A stretch of 64,000 nucleotides of DNA from Aliivibrio salmonicida LFI1238 (GCF_000196495.1 NC_011313.1:868001-932000), one strand, 5' to 3'. Numbered from the stretch's first letter, positions 1-10,200 are shown. A program made the numbers and translations. The notes: generated from the letters alone by a model not told the origin.

Positions 1-1953
1 ACCCGTAAAACCACATTCATAGCATTCATCAATGGGGGTGTTTGTTCCGTAATAAGGCACACGGCTGTAGCTGTAATCCCATACATTTTCTAACGCTTCA
101 ATATTGCGTTGCATGTTAGGGAATTCACCATAACAAATGAAACCACCGCTTGAGATCTCAGGGTATGGCATTTCAAAATCAATCTTATCGTATGGGTTCA
201 CTACTTTTTGAACATCAAGGTGGAAACTGTTGGTGTAGTACCCTTTGTCTGTCACTTTATCGATAACACCAAACTGTGTGTTATCTAATTTACAGAAACG
301 AGAACATAAGTTTTCACTTGGTGTGCCATAAAGGCTAAAGCCAAAACCGGTTTCTTTTGTCCATACTTCTACAGCATCTTTTAGGTATTGAATAATGTCT
401 AATGCTTTTACTTGAAGCTCTGCGTTGTCATATAAGTGATCATCACTACCGAACAATGCTTCAATCGTTTCATGCACACCAATGTAACCCAGCGATACTG
501 AAGCACGGCCATTTTTAAAGATATTAATGATGTCATCATCTGGTTTCAGACGAACACCACACGCCCCTTCCATATAAAGGATAGGAGCCACACGAGCCTT
601 CACGCCTTCAAGACGAGAGATACGCGTTTCTAATGCGCGACGACAAAGAAGTAGACGCTCATCAAGCAATTTGTAGAATGCAGTCACATCACCTTTCGCT
701 TCAATCGCAACACGAGGAAGGTTTAAGCTGATAACACCAATGTTATTACGGCCATCATGAATTTGTTCGCCATTTTCTTCATAAACGTCTAAGAAGCTGC
801 GACATCCCATTGGCGTTTTGAATGACCCCGTCACTTCAACCACTTTGTCGTAGTTAAGAATGTCTGGGTACATACGTTTTGTAGCACATTCAAGCGCAAG
901 TTCTTTAATGTCGTAATGAGGATCCGATTTTTTATGATTCAAACCATCACGAATAGCGAAGACTAATTTTGGGAATACCGCTGTTTTACGGTTTTTACCT
1001 AAACCAGCAATACGGTTCGCTAAAATAGAACGTTGAATTAATTTTGATTCCCAGCTTGTGCCTAAACCAAAACCAAACGTAACAAAAGGCGTTTGCCCAT
1101 TCGCGGTATGTAATGTGTTTACTTCATACTCAAGAGATTGGAATGCGTCATAACATTCTTTTTCTGTTTGTGCTTGAGCAAACGCTTCAGCATCCGCAAT
1201 ATTCCATTTCTCAGCCAATTTCTTCGCTTTTTCGTAACTAACCGTTACATAAGGCGCAAGAATTTCATCAATACGGTTAATCGTAGTTCCGCCGTAGATA
1301 TGACTTGCAACTTGAGCAATGATTTGCGCGGTTACTGCTGTCGCTGTGGCAATCGATTTTGGTGTATCGATTTCCGCATTACCCATTTTAAAGCCACCGG
1401 TTAACATGCCTTTTAAGTCAATCAGCATACAGTTAAACATTGGGAAGAACGGGGCGTAATCTAAATCGTGGTAATGGATCTCGCCACGTTCATGCGCTTG
1501 AACGATATCACGCGGTAAAATATGACGTGTCGCATAGTGTTTAGCCACAATGCCCGCCAGTAAATCACGCTGTGTTGGGATAACTTTGCCGTCTTTATTG
1601 GCATTTTCGTTCAATAACTCAGCATTACTTTGTTCAATCAGGCCGCTAATTTCTTTATTTAACACACTGATTTTTTCACGAGCAATGTCACGGTCATGGC
1701 GATACTCAATATAAGCACGCGCTAACACTTTGTGTGGCCCTTGCATTAATTCGTTTTCAACCAGATCTTGGATCTGACGAATACCCACTTCTTTTTGTCC
1801 CTGTAGAGCCACTTCAACGGCATGAGCCACTAGCTGAGCATAACTCTCAATTTCAGGCGTAACCTGCTCTGAAGCGCCTTTTACAGCGTCAATAATACGA
1901 GAATTCTCATAGGCTGCACGACTTCCATCTCGTTTGATTACAGTTATGTTCAC
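1..1953 (-). CDS. nrdD: Anaerobic ribonucleoside-triphosphate reductase NrdD (3' end beyond window)
   Basis: Class III ribonucleotide reductase, making dNTPs from NTPs under anoxia with a glycyl radical installed by NrdG. The frame is open for 651 codons from a GTG start at 1951-1953 and reads MNITVIKRDGS. It matches the E. coli protein (about 712 aa) as I remember it along its length, including RAYIEYRHDRDIAREK and NENANKDGKVIPTQRDLLAG. The window ends just after the first zinc cysteine pair (ECYECGFTG), so the second pair and the C-terminal glycyl-radical loop lie outside. A perfect FNR box sits 87 bp upstream, fitting anaerobic induction. The GTG is chosen because it gives the family N-terminus. 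Confidence 0.96.
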   Translation of the reverse strand, partial: MNITVIKRDGSRAAYENSRIIDAVKGASEQVTPEIESYAQLVAHAVEVALQGQKEVGIRQIQDLVENELMQGPHKVLARAYIEYRHDRDIAREKISVLNKEISGLIEQSNAELLNENANKDGKVIPTQRDLLAGIVAKHYATRHILPRDIVQAHERGEIHYHDLDYAPFFPMFNCMLIDLKGMLTGGFKMGNAEIDTPKSIATATAVTAQIIAQVASHIYGGTTINRIDEILAPYVTVSYEKAKKLAEKWNIADAEAFAQAQTEKECYDAFQSLEYEVNTLHTANGQTPFVTFGFGLGTSWESKLIQRSILANRIAGLGKNRKTAVFPKLVFAIRDGLNHKKSDPHYDIKELALECATKRMYPDILNYDKVVEVTGSFKTPMGCRSFLDVYEENGEQIHDGRNNIGVISLNLPRVAIEAKGDVTAFYKLLDERLLLCRRALETRISRLEGVKARVAPILYMEGACGVRLKPDDDIINIFKNGRASVSLGYIGVHETIEALFGSDDHLYDNAELQVKALDIIQYLKDAVEVWTKETGFGFSLYGTPSENLCSRFCKLDNTQFGVIDKVTDKGYYTNSFHLDVQKVVNPYDKIDFEMPYPEISSGGFICYGEFPNMQRNIEALENVWDYSYSRVPYYGTNTPIDECYECGFTG

Positions 1954-2039
1954 AGTGGCTCCAAATACTAAATAGTGGGTGCATTAGACTCGCTAACACA
2001 AGATGTGGTGTATTAAGCTCGATCTACGAATAAAATACC

Positions 2040-2053
2040 TTGATCTAGATCAA
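2040..2053. promoter_or_regulatory. FNR box
   Basis: The sequence TTGATCTAGATCAA is a perfect palindrome and an exact match to the FNR consensus TTGAT-N4-ATCAA. It lies 87 bp upstream of the nrdD start and 140 bp upstream of the divergent endonuclease-like gene. FNR activates class III reductase genes in enteric bacteria, so nrdD is the natural target. Confidence 0.8.
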
Positions 2054-2193
2054 GAGAAATCTGAGGGTGATTCTACTTTCACCACTGCTTTAATCTTGTT
2101 CTCAAATTCGTTGCAATGTATGAAAATGAAACATTTTTTTGTGTGCTATGCAGTAAGTTTTTGATTAAACTGCTTGCGATTTCTGGAGGACTT

Positions 2194-3081
2194 ATGAATC
2201 AACGAATTACTCGCTTACTCAGTTTTTACATGCTTATTTTTAGCTCATTTTCAAGCTATGCTGTCACACTATCGACATGGAATATGGAATGGTTAACACT
2301 CAATCCATCTGAAAAATTTAAACCATCAGAAAGAAATGAATACGATTTTAGATCCTTAAATAATTATTTTATTAAATCAAATAGCCAAATATTGGCCTTC
2401 CAAGAAGTCGATTCCGCTGAGGCGATTCAAAAAGTCGTGGGGAACGAGTATAAAATCTACTTATCCGATCGTTCATCTAACCCAAAAAAACAGTTTAATG
2501 ACATAAACCAATACACGGGTTTTGCCGTTCATAACTCAATTAGCGTGACTGACCCTGATGATTTTTCTCTGTTACCCGACAAGAAAACCAGTAAATTACG
2601 TTATGCGGCTTATATCATTGCAACCGTAAACGAAAAGCCTTTGCATTTACTTTCTGTTCATTTGAAATCAGGGTGTTTTGGTCAGAAGAAGAAAAACTAC
2701 GCCTGTTCCACTCTTGAACAACAAACAGAAGAAGTGATTGATTGGATAAATGAGCGAAACGAAAAGAAACAAGATTACTTAATTCTTGGGGACTTTAACC
2801 ACACCTTAGCGCATCCAAGAAGTTGGGTGTGGAAAGAAATTCAAAAAGGCACACCACAAGACCCGTACCTACTGACAGAAGACACCAAAGGTAATTGCAC
2901 CGTTAAACAATGGAAACGTAACTGGCCAAAATACACCACATTTACCCGTTTGATTGATCACGGCATTAGTAACCTTTCTCTTAAAAAAGTCGAAGTAGAG
3001 CAATTACTGTATGACCAAAATGACGTTAAAAAATTCCAACTCACCGATCACTGCCCCATTATATTTAAAATAAAAGATTAG
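2194..3081 (+). CDS. Secreted endonuclease/exonuclease/phosphatase-family protein
   Basis: Exported Mg-dependent phosphoesterase fold (EEP superfamily), probably a nuclease. The ATG at 2194 is preferred over the upstream start at 2116 because it follows a good ribosome site (GGAGG) and begins a signal peptide ending SSYA; the mature protein begins VTLSTWNMEWL. The superfamily landmarks appear in order: WNMEW, the metal-binding Glu in AFQEVD, SVHLKSGCFG, the GDFNH catalytic loop, and the closing TDHCPI His. The 295-aa length is normal for secreted single-domain members. Substrate cannot be told. It is monocistronic, with a terminator right after the stop. Confidence 0.85.
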   Translation: MNQRITRLLSFYMLIFSSFSSYAVTLSTWNMEWLTLNPSEKFKPSERNEYDFRSLNNYFIKSNSQILAFQEVDSAEAIQKVVGNEYKIYLSDRSSNPKKQFNDINQYTGFAVHNSISVTDPDDFSLLPDKKTSKLRYAAYIIATVNEKPLHLLSVHLKSGCFGQKKKNYACSTLEQQTEEVIDWINERNEKKQDYLILGDFNHTLAHPRSWVWKEIQKGTPQDPYLLTEDTKGNCTVKQWKRNWPKYTTFTRLIDHGISNLSLKKVEVEQLLYDQNDVKKFQLTDHCPIIFKIKD

Positions 3082-3090
3082 CAGGCACAA

Positions 3091-3119
3091 AAAAAGGAGC
3101 GTAAATTACGCTCCTTTTT
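3091..3119 (+). terminator. Rho-independent terminator
   Basis: The arms GGAGCGT and ACGCTCC flank a short AT loop, with A5 before and T5 after, starting 10 bp past the stop of the EEP-family gene. It is nearly symmetric and could work in both directions. Confidence 0.8.
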
Positions 3120-3163
3120 AATATCAAATACACAGTTTATTCATGGTAATCATGAGAAAGAGA

Positions 3164-3349
3164 TTAAATTTTAATGTCGATACTCTTCTTAATGCGTTTA
3201 TCTTTTGTTATTCGACGCTCAAAAAGAACAGATTTTGTTGGGTAATTTCTTCTTTCCTCCTTTTCTCGTCGCTCTTCTTGATACGTGCCATTAATATCCA
3301 CGGTTTCGATAATATTTGCATCCGTGTCTTCTATCATCTTATTCGTCAT
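3164..3349 (-). CDS. Small charged hypothetical protein, 61 aa
   Basis: The reading from ATG 3349 (MTNKMIEDTDANIIETVD) is preceded by a strong ribosome site (AAGGAGAG, 4 bp before the ATG), which favours it over a start at 3379. The product is hydrophilic, acidic at the N-terminus and very Arg/Lys-rich after residue 25 (EERREKEERRNYP, FERRITKDKR). There is no signal peptide or membrane segment. I do not recognise a family. The overlapping plus-strand ORF lacks a ribosome site and is judged a shadow. Confidence 0.55.
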   Translation of the reverse strand: MTNKMIEDTDANIIETVDINGTYQEERREKEERRNYPTKSVLFERRITKDKRIKKSIDIKI

Positions 3350-3444
3350 AATCTCTCCTTGATTACCTACGCAGTGCACTTACTTTATGCTTATTCTAAA
3401 TACGGTATCGATCAACCACTAGTTAACTTAACAGTAACTTAAAA

Positions 3445-4005
3445 TTAACCTTTGTAGCAAGGGCAACTGACAAGATGATCATCGATTACGCCCGTCGCCT
3501 GTAAAAAAGCGTAACAGATGGTCGAACCAATAAATTTAAAACCACGTTTCTTTAGATCTTTACTTAATTTATCAGATAACTCAGTGGTGACTGGCACATC
3601 AGCCATTGTTTCCCACTTATTTATCATTGGTTTGCCATCAACATAAGACCACAAATAGTCAGAAAAACTGCCAAACTCTTGCTGTATCTTAATAAAGGCC
3701 TGAGCATTGGTGATCACCGAATTAATTTTTAAGCGATGACGAACAATACGAGCGTCTAGCATTAACGCGTCGACTTTATCTTGATCATATTTAACGATTT
3801 TTTGAACATCAAAACCATCAAACAGCAAACGGTAGCCTTCCCGTTTTTTTAAAATAGTAGACCAACTTAATCCCGCTTGCGCACCTTCTAAAATTAAAGA
3901 TTCAAACAATTGTTGATCAGAGTGAACAGGAACCCCCCATTCATTATCATGATATTCTCTATCTAAATCAGAAACTTCAGCCCACTGGCAACGTTTTTTA
4001 TCCAT
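3445..4005 (-). CDS. tag: DNA-3-methyladenine glycosylase I
   Basis: Base-excision repair glycosylase removing 3-methyladenine from alkylated DNA. The 186-aa product matches E. coli Tag in length and landmarks: RCQWAEVSDLDREYHDNEWG at the N-terminus, the base-pocket Glu at about residue 40 (LILEGAQAGLSWSTIL), and zinc ligands Cys6, His19 and the C-terminal His/Cys of DDHLVSCPCY. It is a single-gene unit, running away from the copper cluster that follows on the other strand. Confidence 0.95.
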   Translation of the reverse strand: MDKKRCQWAEVSDLDREYHDNEWGVPVHSDQQLFESLILEGAQAGLSWSTILKKREGYRLLFDGFDVQKIVKYDQDKVDALMLDARIVRHRLKINSVITNAQAFIKIQQEFGSFSDYLWSYVDGKPMINKWETMADVPVTTELSDKLSKDLKKRGFKFIGSTICYAFLQATGVIDDHLVSCPCYKG

Positions 4006-4125
4006 AGCCTACTTATCCTTTTTTACTAAATTTTAACGATGATCACACTCCAACAACCAGTACACTGCCCTGTATTGTTGCTATGCTACTATTATCATAC
4101 TTTTATTTGATAAATTTATTTGTAT

Positions 4126-4566
4126 ATGAACATAGCCTCTTCAGCAATGAAAGTCATTGCCGTGTTACTTTTATTTGGTGTTGGATTTTTTTTCACCGAG
4201 ATAAAAGACGCTCTTATTTCTTATTCGGCACAAACCGTTCAAATTGAAGAGACGTGTAAGCTCTCAAGCTTGCCTTGTACAAAAAATGGCATCGACATCG
4301 AATTAGAAAAAGACGTACTTACGCCTTTAGAACCGAGCTCTATTACTGTGAATTGGCCGAACTTAAATACAGACAACCTCATCGTTTCTTTGAAGGGGCA
4401 TGAAATGGAAATGGGCAATCCTATTTTTAAATTATCAAAAAATGAAAACCACCAATTTAATGGCACTATTTTACTTCCAATTTGCACCCAAAACAGCATG
4501 ACATGGGTAGGCACCATCAGTGATGGAACCACCTCAGTCTCTATTTCATTAAAGGCCGTCCAATGA
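4126..4566 (+). CDS. Membrane-anchored protein of the SCO/PCu(A)C copper cluster
   Basis: About 146 aa with one N-terminal membrane segment (residues 8-25) and a periplasmic domain of beta-strand character containing the pair CKLSSLPC and a Met/His-rich stretch, LKGHEMEMGNP. I do not recognise a named family. The stop overlaps the start of the SCO-like gene (ATGA), so the two are translationally coupled, and a PCu(A)C gene follows. That points to copper delivery to cytochrome oxidase or a related periplasmic role. The ATG at 4126 is uncertain; 4147 is an alternative. Confidence 0.75.
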   Translation: MNIASSAMKVIAVLLLFGVGFFFTEIKDALISYSAQTVQIEETCKLSSLPCTKNGIDIELEKDVLTPLEPSSITVNWPNLNTDNLIVSLKGHEMEMGNPIFKLSKNENHQFNGTILLPICTQNSMTWVGTISDGTTSVSISLKAVQ

Positions 4567-5129
4567 AAAAAATTCTATTAATAATCGTAATCATATTCGT
4601 TGGTTTCGGAGCAAAACAAGCTTATTTGGCGTATTCAACTAACGATAACGTACTGTACGGAATAGAAAATAAACCCGTTGATCTTTTTGATCTCAACGAT
4701 CCCCGTATTCGTATCGTCTATTTTGGTTTCACTCGCTGCCCTGATGTCTGCCCTACCTCATTAGCGATGCTCTCTGGCGCATTAAATCAAATCGATCCAG
4801 GAACATTAAAAACGTTAAGACCTGTCTTTGTGACTCTTGATCCAGAAAGAGACAGTCCTGAACACTCAGCAGAATACGCACACTATTTTCATTCTTCGAT
4901 TGAGGGCGTTTCAGGATCAGTCGATGCAATCAATGAATTAGCAAGACGCTACAGTGTCACCTTTCATAAGACCGAATTAAAAGACTCAGCATTAAAATAT
5001 ACGATTGATCACTCCTCATATTTCTACTTTCTAAAACCAGATGGTTCATTAATACGTAAAGTGCCTCACACTATATCGCCAGATCCCATAGTGGAAGCGA
5101 TTCAATCTCTTTCATTGCCAGCAAACTAA
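4563..5129 (+). CDS. SCO1/SenC-family copper chaperone
   Basis: Thioredoxin-fold, membrane-anchored copper chaperone for assembly of the CuA centre of cytochrome c oxidase. After an N-terminal anchor (residues 3-18) the copper-binding CxxxC is intact (FTRCPDVCPTS, Cys59/Cys63), and the third ligand His149 lies in TIDHSSYFYF. VTLDPERDSPEH is also typical. At 188 aa it is full length. It overlaps the preceding gene by 4 bp and is followed 53 bp later by the PCu(A)C gene. Confidence 0.93.
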   Translation: MKKILLIIVIIFVGFGAKQAYLAYSTNDNVLYGIENKPVDLFDLNDPRIRIVYFGFTRCPDVCPTSLAMLSGALNQIDPGTLKTLRPVFVTLDPERDSPEHSAEYAHYFHSSIEGVSGSVDAINELARRYSVTFHKTELKDSALKYTIDHSSYFYFLKPDGSLIRKVPHTISPDPIVEAIQSLSLPAN

Positions 5130-5182
5130 GCAACACACTTAATGACAAAATAATAAAAATCATACTTTAAAGGAATAACATC

Positions 5183-5629
5183 ATGAAAAAATCACTCTTT
5201 GCTCTTAGTGCACTACTTCTTAGCACTGGCGCTTTTGCTCAAAGCCAATTAATTATCGAAAACCCATACGCACGAGCAACACCACCAAACGCAACAAACA
5301 GCGCCATTTTCATGACCATTAAAAATACAGGTGATGCGACGAGAACCTTAGTATCAGCAACCACATCAGCAGCAAAGAAAGTAGAATTACACACCGTGAT
5401 TAAAACCGACGGCATGATGAAAATGCGAGAAGTAGATACGATTGAGATCCCTAAAGATCAAGAAGTCATGCTAAAACCAGGTGGCCTGCATATTATGCTA
5501 TTTGATTTGGCTCAGCCTCTAAAAGAAAGTGACTTTATTGATGTGACACTTAACTTTTCTGATGGCGATAAAGAAGTATTTAAAGCACCAGTAAAGAAAG
5601 TAATGGCAGGAATGAAGCACAAAATGTAA
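5183..5629 (+). CDS. PCu(A)C-family periplasmic copper chaperone
   Basis: Periplasmic Cu(I) chaperone (DUF461) that works with SCO proteins in metallating cytochrome oxidase. The signal peptide ends GAFAQ at about residue 20. The copper motif H-X10-M-X21-H-X-M is exact: His70, Met81, His103 and Met105. The 148-aa length is normal, and a clear ribosome site (AAAGGAATAACATC) precedes the ATG. Confidence 0.93.
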   Translation: MKKSLFALSALLLSTGAFAQSQLIIENPYARATPPNATNSAIFMTIKNTGDATRTLVSATTSAAKKVELHTVIKTDGMMKMREVDTIEIPKDQEVMLKPGGLHIMLFDLAQPLKESDFIDVTLNFSDGDKEVFKAPVKKVMAGMKHKM

Positions 5630-5730
5630 TCGTGTCTTATTAGTAAATCAAGGTGTCCGATTAGAGATATATATAAACAATTCGACCTGTCACACTGCAT
5701 CTCATTACCTTCTGATGAGATGCAGCTCAC

Positions 5731-6627
5731 ATGTATTACTTATTACCGCTACTTACCGTCATCATTTGGGGCGGAAATTCCATCATTAATAAAATGGCAG
5801 CATCAGCTATTGAGCCAAGTGCCATGAGTTTTTATCGTTGGGCTTTTGCAATGCTTCTGTTAACGCCATTTTGCTTGCCTTCGATTATTAAATCTCGCCA
5901 TGTGATACGCCCTTACCTCTCTAAGCTGGCTTTTTTAGCCTTACTTGGCATGGTCATCAACCAATCATTAGGCTACTACGCTGGATTAACCACTACAGCA
6001 TCGAATATGTCATTAATCATTTCTTTAGTGCCACTCATCAGTGTTTTTCTTAGCGTACCGTTGCTAGGAAAACGCATATCCGCATTAAGTATTGTTGGTG
6101 CCGTAATTTCGTTAGCTGGCTTAACGTTTATGCTCGGTCATGGCGATGTGACTTTCTTTTTGCATCAACCGATCACTCAAGGCGATGGTTTAATGGTAAT
6201 AGCAGCATTCACTTATGCAGCCTATTGCGTATTATTGAAACGTTGGAAAATGCCAATCACTAACTGGCAGATGATTTATATGCAAGGCATGTTTGCTGTC
6301 GCTATGCTAATGCCATTATGGCTAACCAGTGACAACTTATTACCAACAAAAGAGTCTATCCCACTGATTATGTACGCCTCTATTGCGGCTTCTATTGCTG
6401 CCCCTTGGATGTGGGTTAAAGCCATTGATGTCATTGGTGCCGAATCTAGCGCGATGTTCATGAATTTAATGCCGGTTGTAGCCGTTTCTCTTGCGGCTGT
6501 TTTATTAGGTGAGAAAATTGAAAGTTATCACTTAATGGGTGGATTAATGGTGATTTCTGGGGTTATTTTGGCTCAGATAAAAACTAAGAAAGCCAAAAAA
6601 GAAGCAGAAGTGCTCCTTAAAGTCTAG
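5731..6627 (+). CDS. EamA/DMT-family transporter
   Basis: Inner-membrane permease of the drug/metabolite transporter superfamily, about ten membrane segments in two EamA repeats (residues 1-138 and 150-283). The opening LLPLLTVIIWGGNSIINKMA is typical of the family, as is the end of the second repeat (MNLMPVVAVSLAAVLLGEKI). Substrate cannot be inferred. It lies 101 bp after the copper operon with no strong terminator between, so read-through is possible. Confidence 0.88.
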   Translation: MYYLLPLLTVIIWGGNSIINKMAASAIEPSAMSFYRWAFAMLLLTPFCLPSIIKSRHVIRPYLSKLAFLALLGMVINQSLGYYAGLTTTASNMSLIISLVPLISVFLSVPLLGKRISALSIVGAVISLAGLTFMLGHGDVTFFLHQPITQGDGLMVIAAFTYAAYCVLLKRWKMPITNWQMIYMQGMFAVAMLMPLWLTSDNLLPTKESIPLIMYASIAASIAAPWMWVKAIDVIGAESSAMFMNLMPVVAVSLAAVLLGEKIESYHLMGGLMVISGVILAQIKTKKAKKEAEVLLKV

Positions 6628-6651
6628 CAAGGTCACCGCAGTAAATACCAT

Positions 6652-6683
6652 AAAAAAGCCGACTATGATAAGTCAGCTTTTTT
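6652..6683. terminator. Bidirectional terminator
   Basis: A7GCCGACT, a six-base loop and AGTCAGC-T6 form a hairpin with one mismatch. It ends the EamA gene on the plus strand. On the minus strand it contains the stop codon of the 59-aa ORF and is followed by a T run. Confidence 0.75.
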
Positions 6684-6842
6684 GTAAAATCCGTTACACT
6701 CTAAAATATATTTTTCGTCACCATAAAAATAAGGCTCTACTTGAAAAAGAGTATCCTTAGACGATTGTTCACAACGTCGTATGACTAACCCTGATATTTC
6801 TTTTTCATTATGTATGCCTTTAAATAAACAGTAAATAAACAT
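6663..6842 (-). CDS. Small hypothetical ORF, 59 aa, downstream of the RHS locus
   Basis: An ATG at 6840-6842 opens a 59-codon frame containing GLVIRRCEQSSKDTLFQVEP and YILECNGFYKKADLS and ending in a terminator hairpin. Codon choice is gene-like, an in-frame stop lies just upstream of the ATG, and the ORF sits where the last gene of the RHS operon would be. It has two cysteines and no signal peptide. No ribosome site is obvious. It could be a real small gene or the 3' part of a decayed one. Confidence 0.45.
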   Translation of the reverse strand: MFIYCLFKGIHNEKEISGLVIRRCEQSSKDTLFQVEPYFYGDEKYILECNGFYKKADLS

Positions 6843-6884
6843 AATGTTTTAATCATTTTTATACTTATCTTGCTTACCCGCGTT

Positions 6885-7265
6885 TTATTTAACATATTTA
6901 TAATTTATTTTATCATAGAAAAGTTTATTTTTTTCTATAATTGTATTAGTTCGATACTTCATAGTTAGTTCTATATATGGTTTACAATTAATCATATTAT
7001 AATCATTTCTAATTTTTACTAAAACATTCCAACCAATAGTATATTCAGGACAATTACCACTAGCATTAAATTCCTTACCATTTACATCAACTATAATTTT
7101 ACTCATAGGTTCATTTAAAAGAGCGTTTTTATATACAGGAACCTTTTTATAAATATCTATTCTTTTTATTTTACCAATAGTTAACTCTTCGTCAACTTCA
7201 TGATTAACAATCATAACTAAAAACATTAAAATTGAAAATAGACAAAAATACATAATTAATCGCAT
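6885..7265 (-). CDS. Membrane-anchored hypothetical protein at the RHS 3' end; possible immunity or accessory
   Basis: 126 aa with one N-terminal membrane segment (residues 3-20, YFCLFSILMFLVMIVNH) and an AT-rich, Lys/Asn/Tyr-rich soluble part with a Cys pair (GNCPEY and NMINCKPY). Its start overlaps the last codons of the RHS gene by 10 bp, so it is translationally coupled to it. Position matches that of immunity genes after RHS toxin tips, but the fold is unrecognised and the role is inference only. Confidence 0.65.
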   Translation of the reverse strand: MRLIMYFCLFSILMFLVMIVNHEVDEELTIGKIKRIDIYKKVPVYKNALLNEPMSKIIVDVNGKEFNASGNCPEYTIGWNVLVKIRNDYNMINCKPYIELTMKYRTNTIIEKNKLFYDKINYKYVK

Positions 7266-10200
7266 TGTTCTACCTCTGAAAAAATATCAAGTCCCATAGA
7301 AATAGCAGAGCATACAGCTTCTCCATGTTTTATTGATGTAAATTTAGCTAAAATACTAGCTGAATTATTAAATTTATATATTTGTTCTTTCATTTCACAT
7401 TTGGCTTCATGTTCAGCTTTCTTAATTGATTGCTCTACGTATAATTTAGTATTATCCGGCATATATGCTTCAACAGGCAAGCTGTCCCATGGTTCTCTAC
7501 CATCTGGATCAACATATCCTAGAGGATCACCATTTACATATGCGTATAAATTAATACCTCCTTCTTCTTGAAGAGGATCTCGATTTAACCAGCGACCTAA
7601 ATGCGGAGCATAAAATCGATAACCAAAATAAACTAACCCACTTTCAAAATCACTTCGTTTGGTCGAATAACCGAATGGTTGTAATGTAAAAGCATCACCT
7701 GATGCCTGTCCGTATGGTGTATATTGATAATTAGCAACAATATTACCGCTACCATCAATCACTTTTTGCACGTTACCAGTATGACTATAAATGTACTGAT
7801 AAAACTTATCCGCAGTTTTTGTTATTAATAAATTACCAATACCGCCTTTGGCATATAAATTCCATGCATATTCTTGTTCGACTTTTCCTTTTCCATCTTG
7901 TTCTTGTAACTCAACTAATCCAAGGCGAACATAATGTTTTGTTTTAGCTAAAACTTCATTTTGATAAAGCTTATACTCTGAAAGCATATTATTGTATGCG
8001 TAACCAAATGTTTCTTTATACTTAATATCTTCACGTATAAAACTCAGCTCAACTAACCTATTCTCTGCATCATATATCGCAGCAAAGGAGGTTCCATCAC
8101 CTAAAATACCTTTTGTCGGGTTACCATCTTTATCATACTCGAAAATATTCTTGTCCCCATTCCATTCTATAATTTGATTTAAATCATTATAGCTGGCGGT
8201 AAATTTAGGAACATCCATTCTCCATGTACTTGTACCGATTTGCTCGGAAAGCTGTCCCGATTCATCAAATTTATAGTTATACTCGGCAATAGAGGTATCT
8301 TTTTTTGTATACCTTAATTGAGCTAAATCAGACTGTTTATCCCATTGCCAGCTTTGTTGAACCCCACTCGGATAGTCAAGCATTATTGATGGAGATAAAG
8401 AAGCATTGCTATAGCTGTAATTAAAATCTTTTGAAAAAGCGTTAATCGTTAACAATCTTCCTAAATCATCGTATTCATAACTAGAGTTTATCGTATTGTT
8501 GATAGTTACAGATGATATTTTCTTTACTTTATTATAAGTAATATATATTAAATCATTGTCTAAAGGTCCATCTTTAGTCTTCAATTGTCCATTAGGATAA
8601 TATTCGAATTTTGTATTACCAAATTGATCAGTAATTAAAATTACTCGTCCTTGTTCATCGTATTGATAGTTAACACTTGGGGTATCATCACTGTAATCAA
8701 CTCTTGTGATTTGTTGTTTATCATTATAAATGAATTCTTTTATTATCTCTCTTGCATTAACTTTTTTAGTCAGCAAACCATCTTTATCATATTCAATATT
8801 TACGTTTGTTCCATCTGAATAAGTTTTTTTATTTAATTTACCTATGTAGGTATAATCGAATTTAGTTCGATTACTATTCTCGTCTAAAATAGAGGTTATT
8901 AAACCCGATGATGAACGAGTAAGTTCAACCCTGCCTAATATTGGATTTATTATTTTTGTTAATTGTTTAGAATCATTATACCTGTATTCATACACTCTAT
9001 CTTTTTGGCGTATTTTCTTTGTCAACATACGAGGACAAGTACCATAGACTTTTTTAATGACTCTTCCTGATGGATAAGTCACTTTTAGTAAAGTATCAAT
9101 ATTATTATATTCATAAAGATATGTATAATTATTTATATCTTTATATTTTTCAATCCGCCCCATAGAATCATAAGTATATTTTTTAATCGTCTTTCCAGAA
9201 TGAATAATTTCTTTAATAAAATCAAATTCATTTCTAATAAAGTTAGTCACAATGCCTTCTTCATTGATTTTTCTTATTTCATTACCATTCTCATTATAAA
9301 TAACTTTTGATATATCTCCATTATAATCAGAAATACTAACTACTTTATGATAATCATCATATTCTATTTTTATGACACCATTAACTGTTGATATAGAAAT
9401 CAAATCGATATTATTATCAGCATAATCATAGATTATGGTATTACCTAACTTATCAATTCTTTCTATTAACAATCCATTCTCATTCCATTTAAATTCTTGA
9501 TTTTTACCAAATTGGTCTTTAATTGATTTTATCTTATTATTCTTATAATACTCAATTTTATTGCTGCTCCCATCAGGGTGTTTAACCTCAGAGATCTTAC
9601 CTATGCGTCCATTTGGTACGACAAATTTATAGACTGTTTTTTTAATTTTAGAGCTATAATTATTGTTCTCAGAGTAAAAATCACGATAATTATCAGCATT
9701 TACATACCAAGACGATTTATTAAATCCGTTAAAATAATATTCTTCTTTCTTTTTATTGGGTAATGTTACTGTTATACGATAATTTTCCCACATATCAGAG
9801 CCTGGAGAATTATATGCAACGGCACCATTTCGAATACCGTCAGCAGGCTCTATATAAAACTTTGTTGTCCCCTTAGCATCACCTAACGAAGTTACAAAAC
9901 GATTATCATCATATGTCAATGATGCAGTATACCCCTCCATATCAACTAATGATATTAAGTTCCGATTCTCATCATATAAAAAAGTTGCTTTTCGTCCGAA
10001 TGGGTCATCTACAGATGAAATTAAGCCTACTGCATCATAATTAAGGTGTGTCATTCTATTATGTGAATCTTCAATAGATACCATTTTTGCTTCATTGTTA
10101 TAATGGAAAATCAATTTATTCCCATAAGCATCTATTTTTTCTAATAAAAAATATTGAAGAGCTTTTGTATTCTTTGGTACCCCATATATCTTCTTAGAAC

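Noticed and set aside
3143..3442. 99-aa plus-strand ORF
   Set aside because: It overlaps the minus-strand 61-aa ORF that has a strong ribosome site, and its composition is not gene-like.
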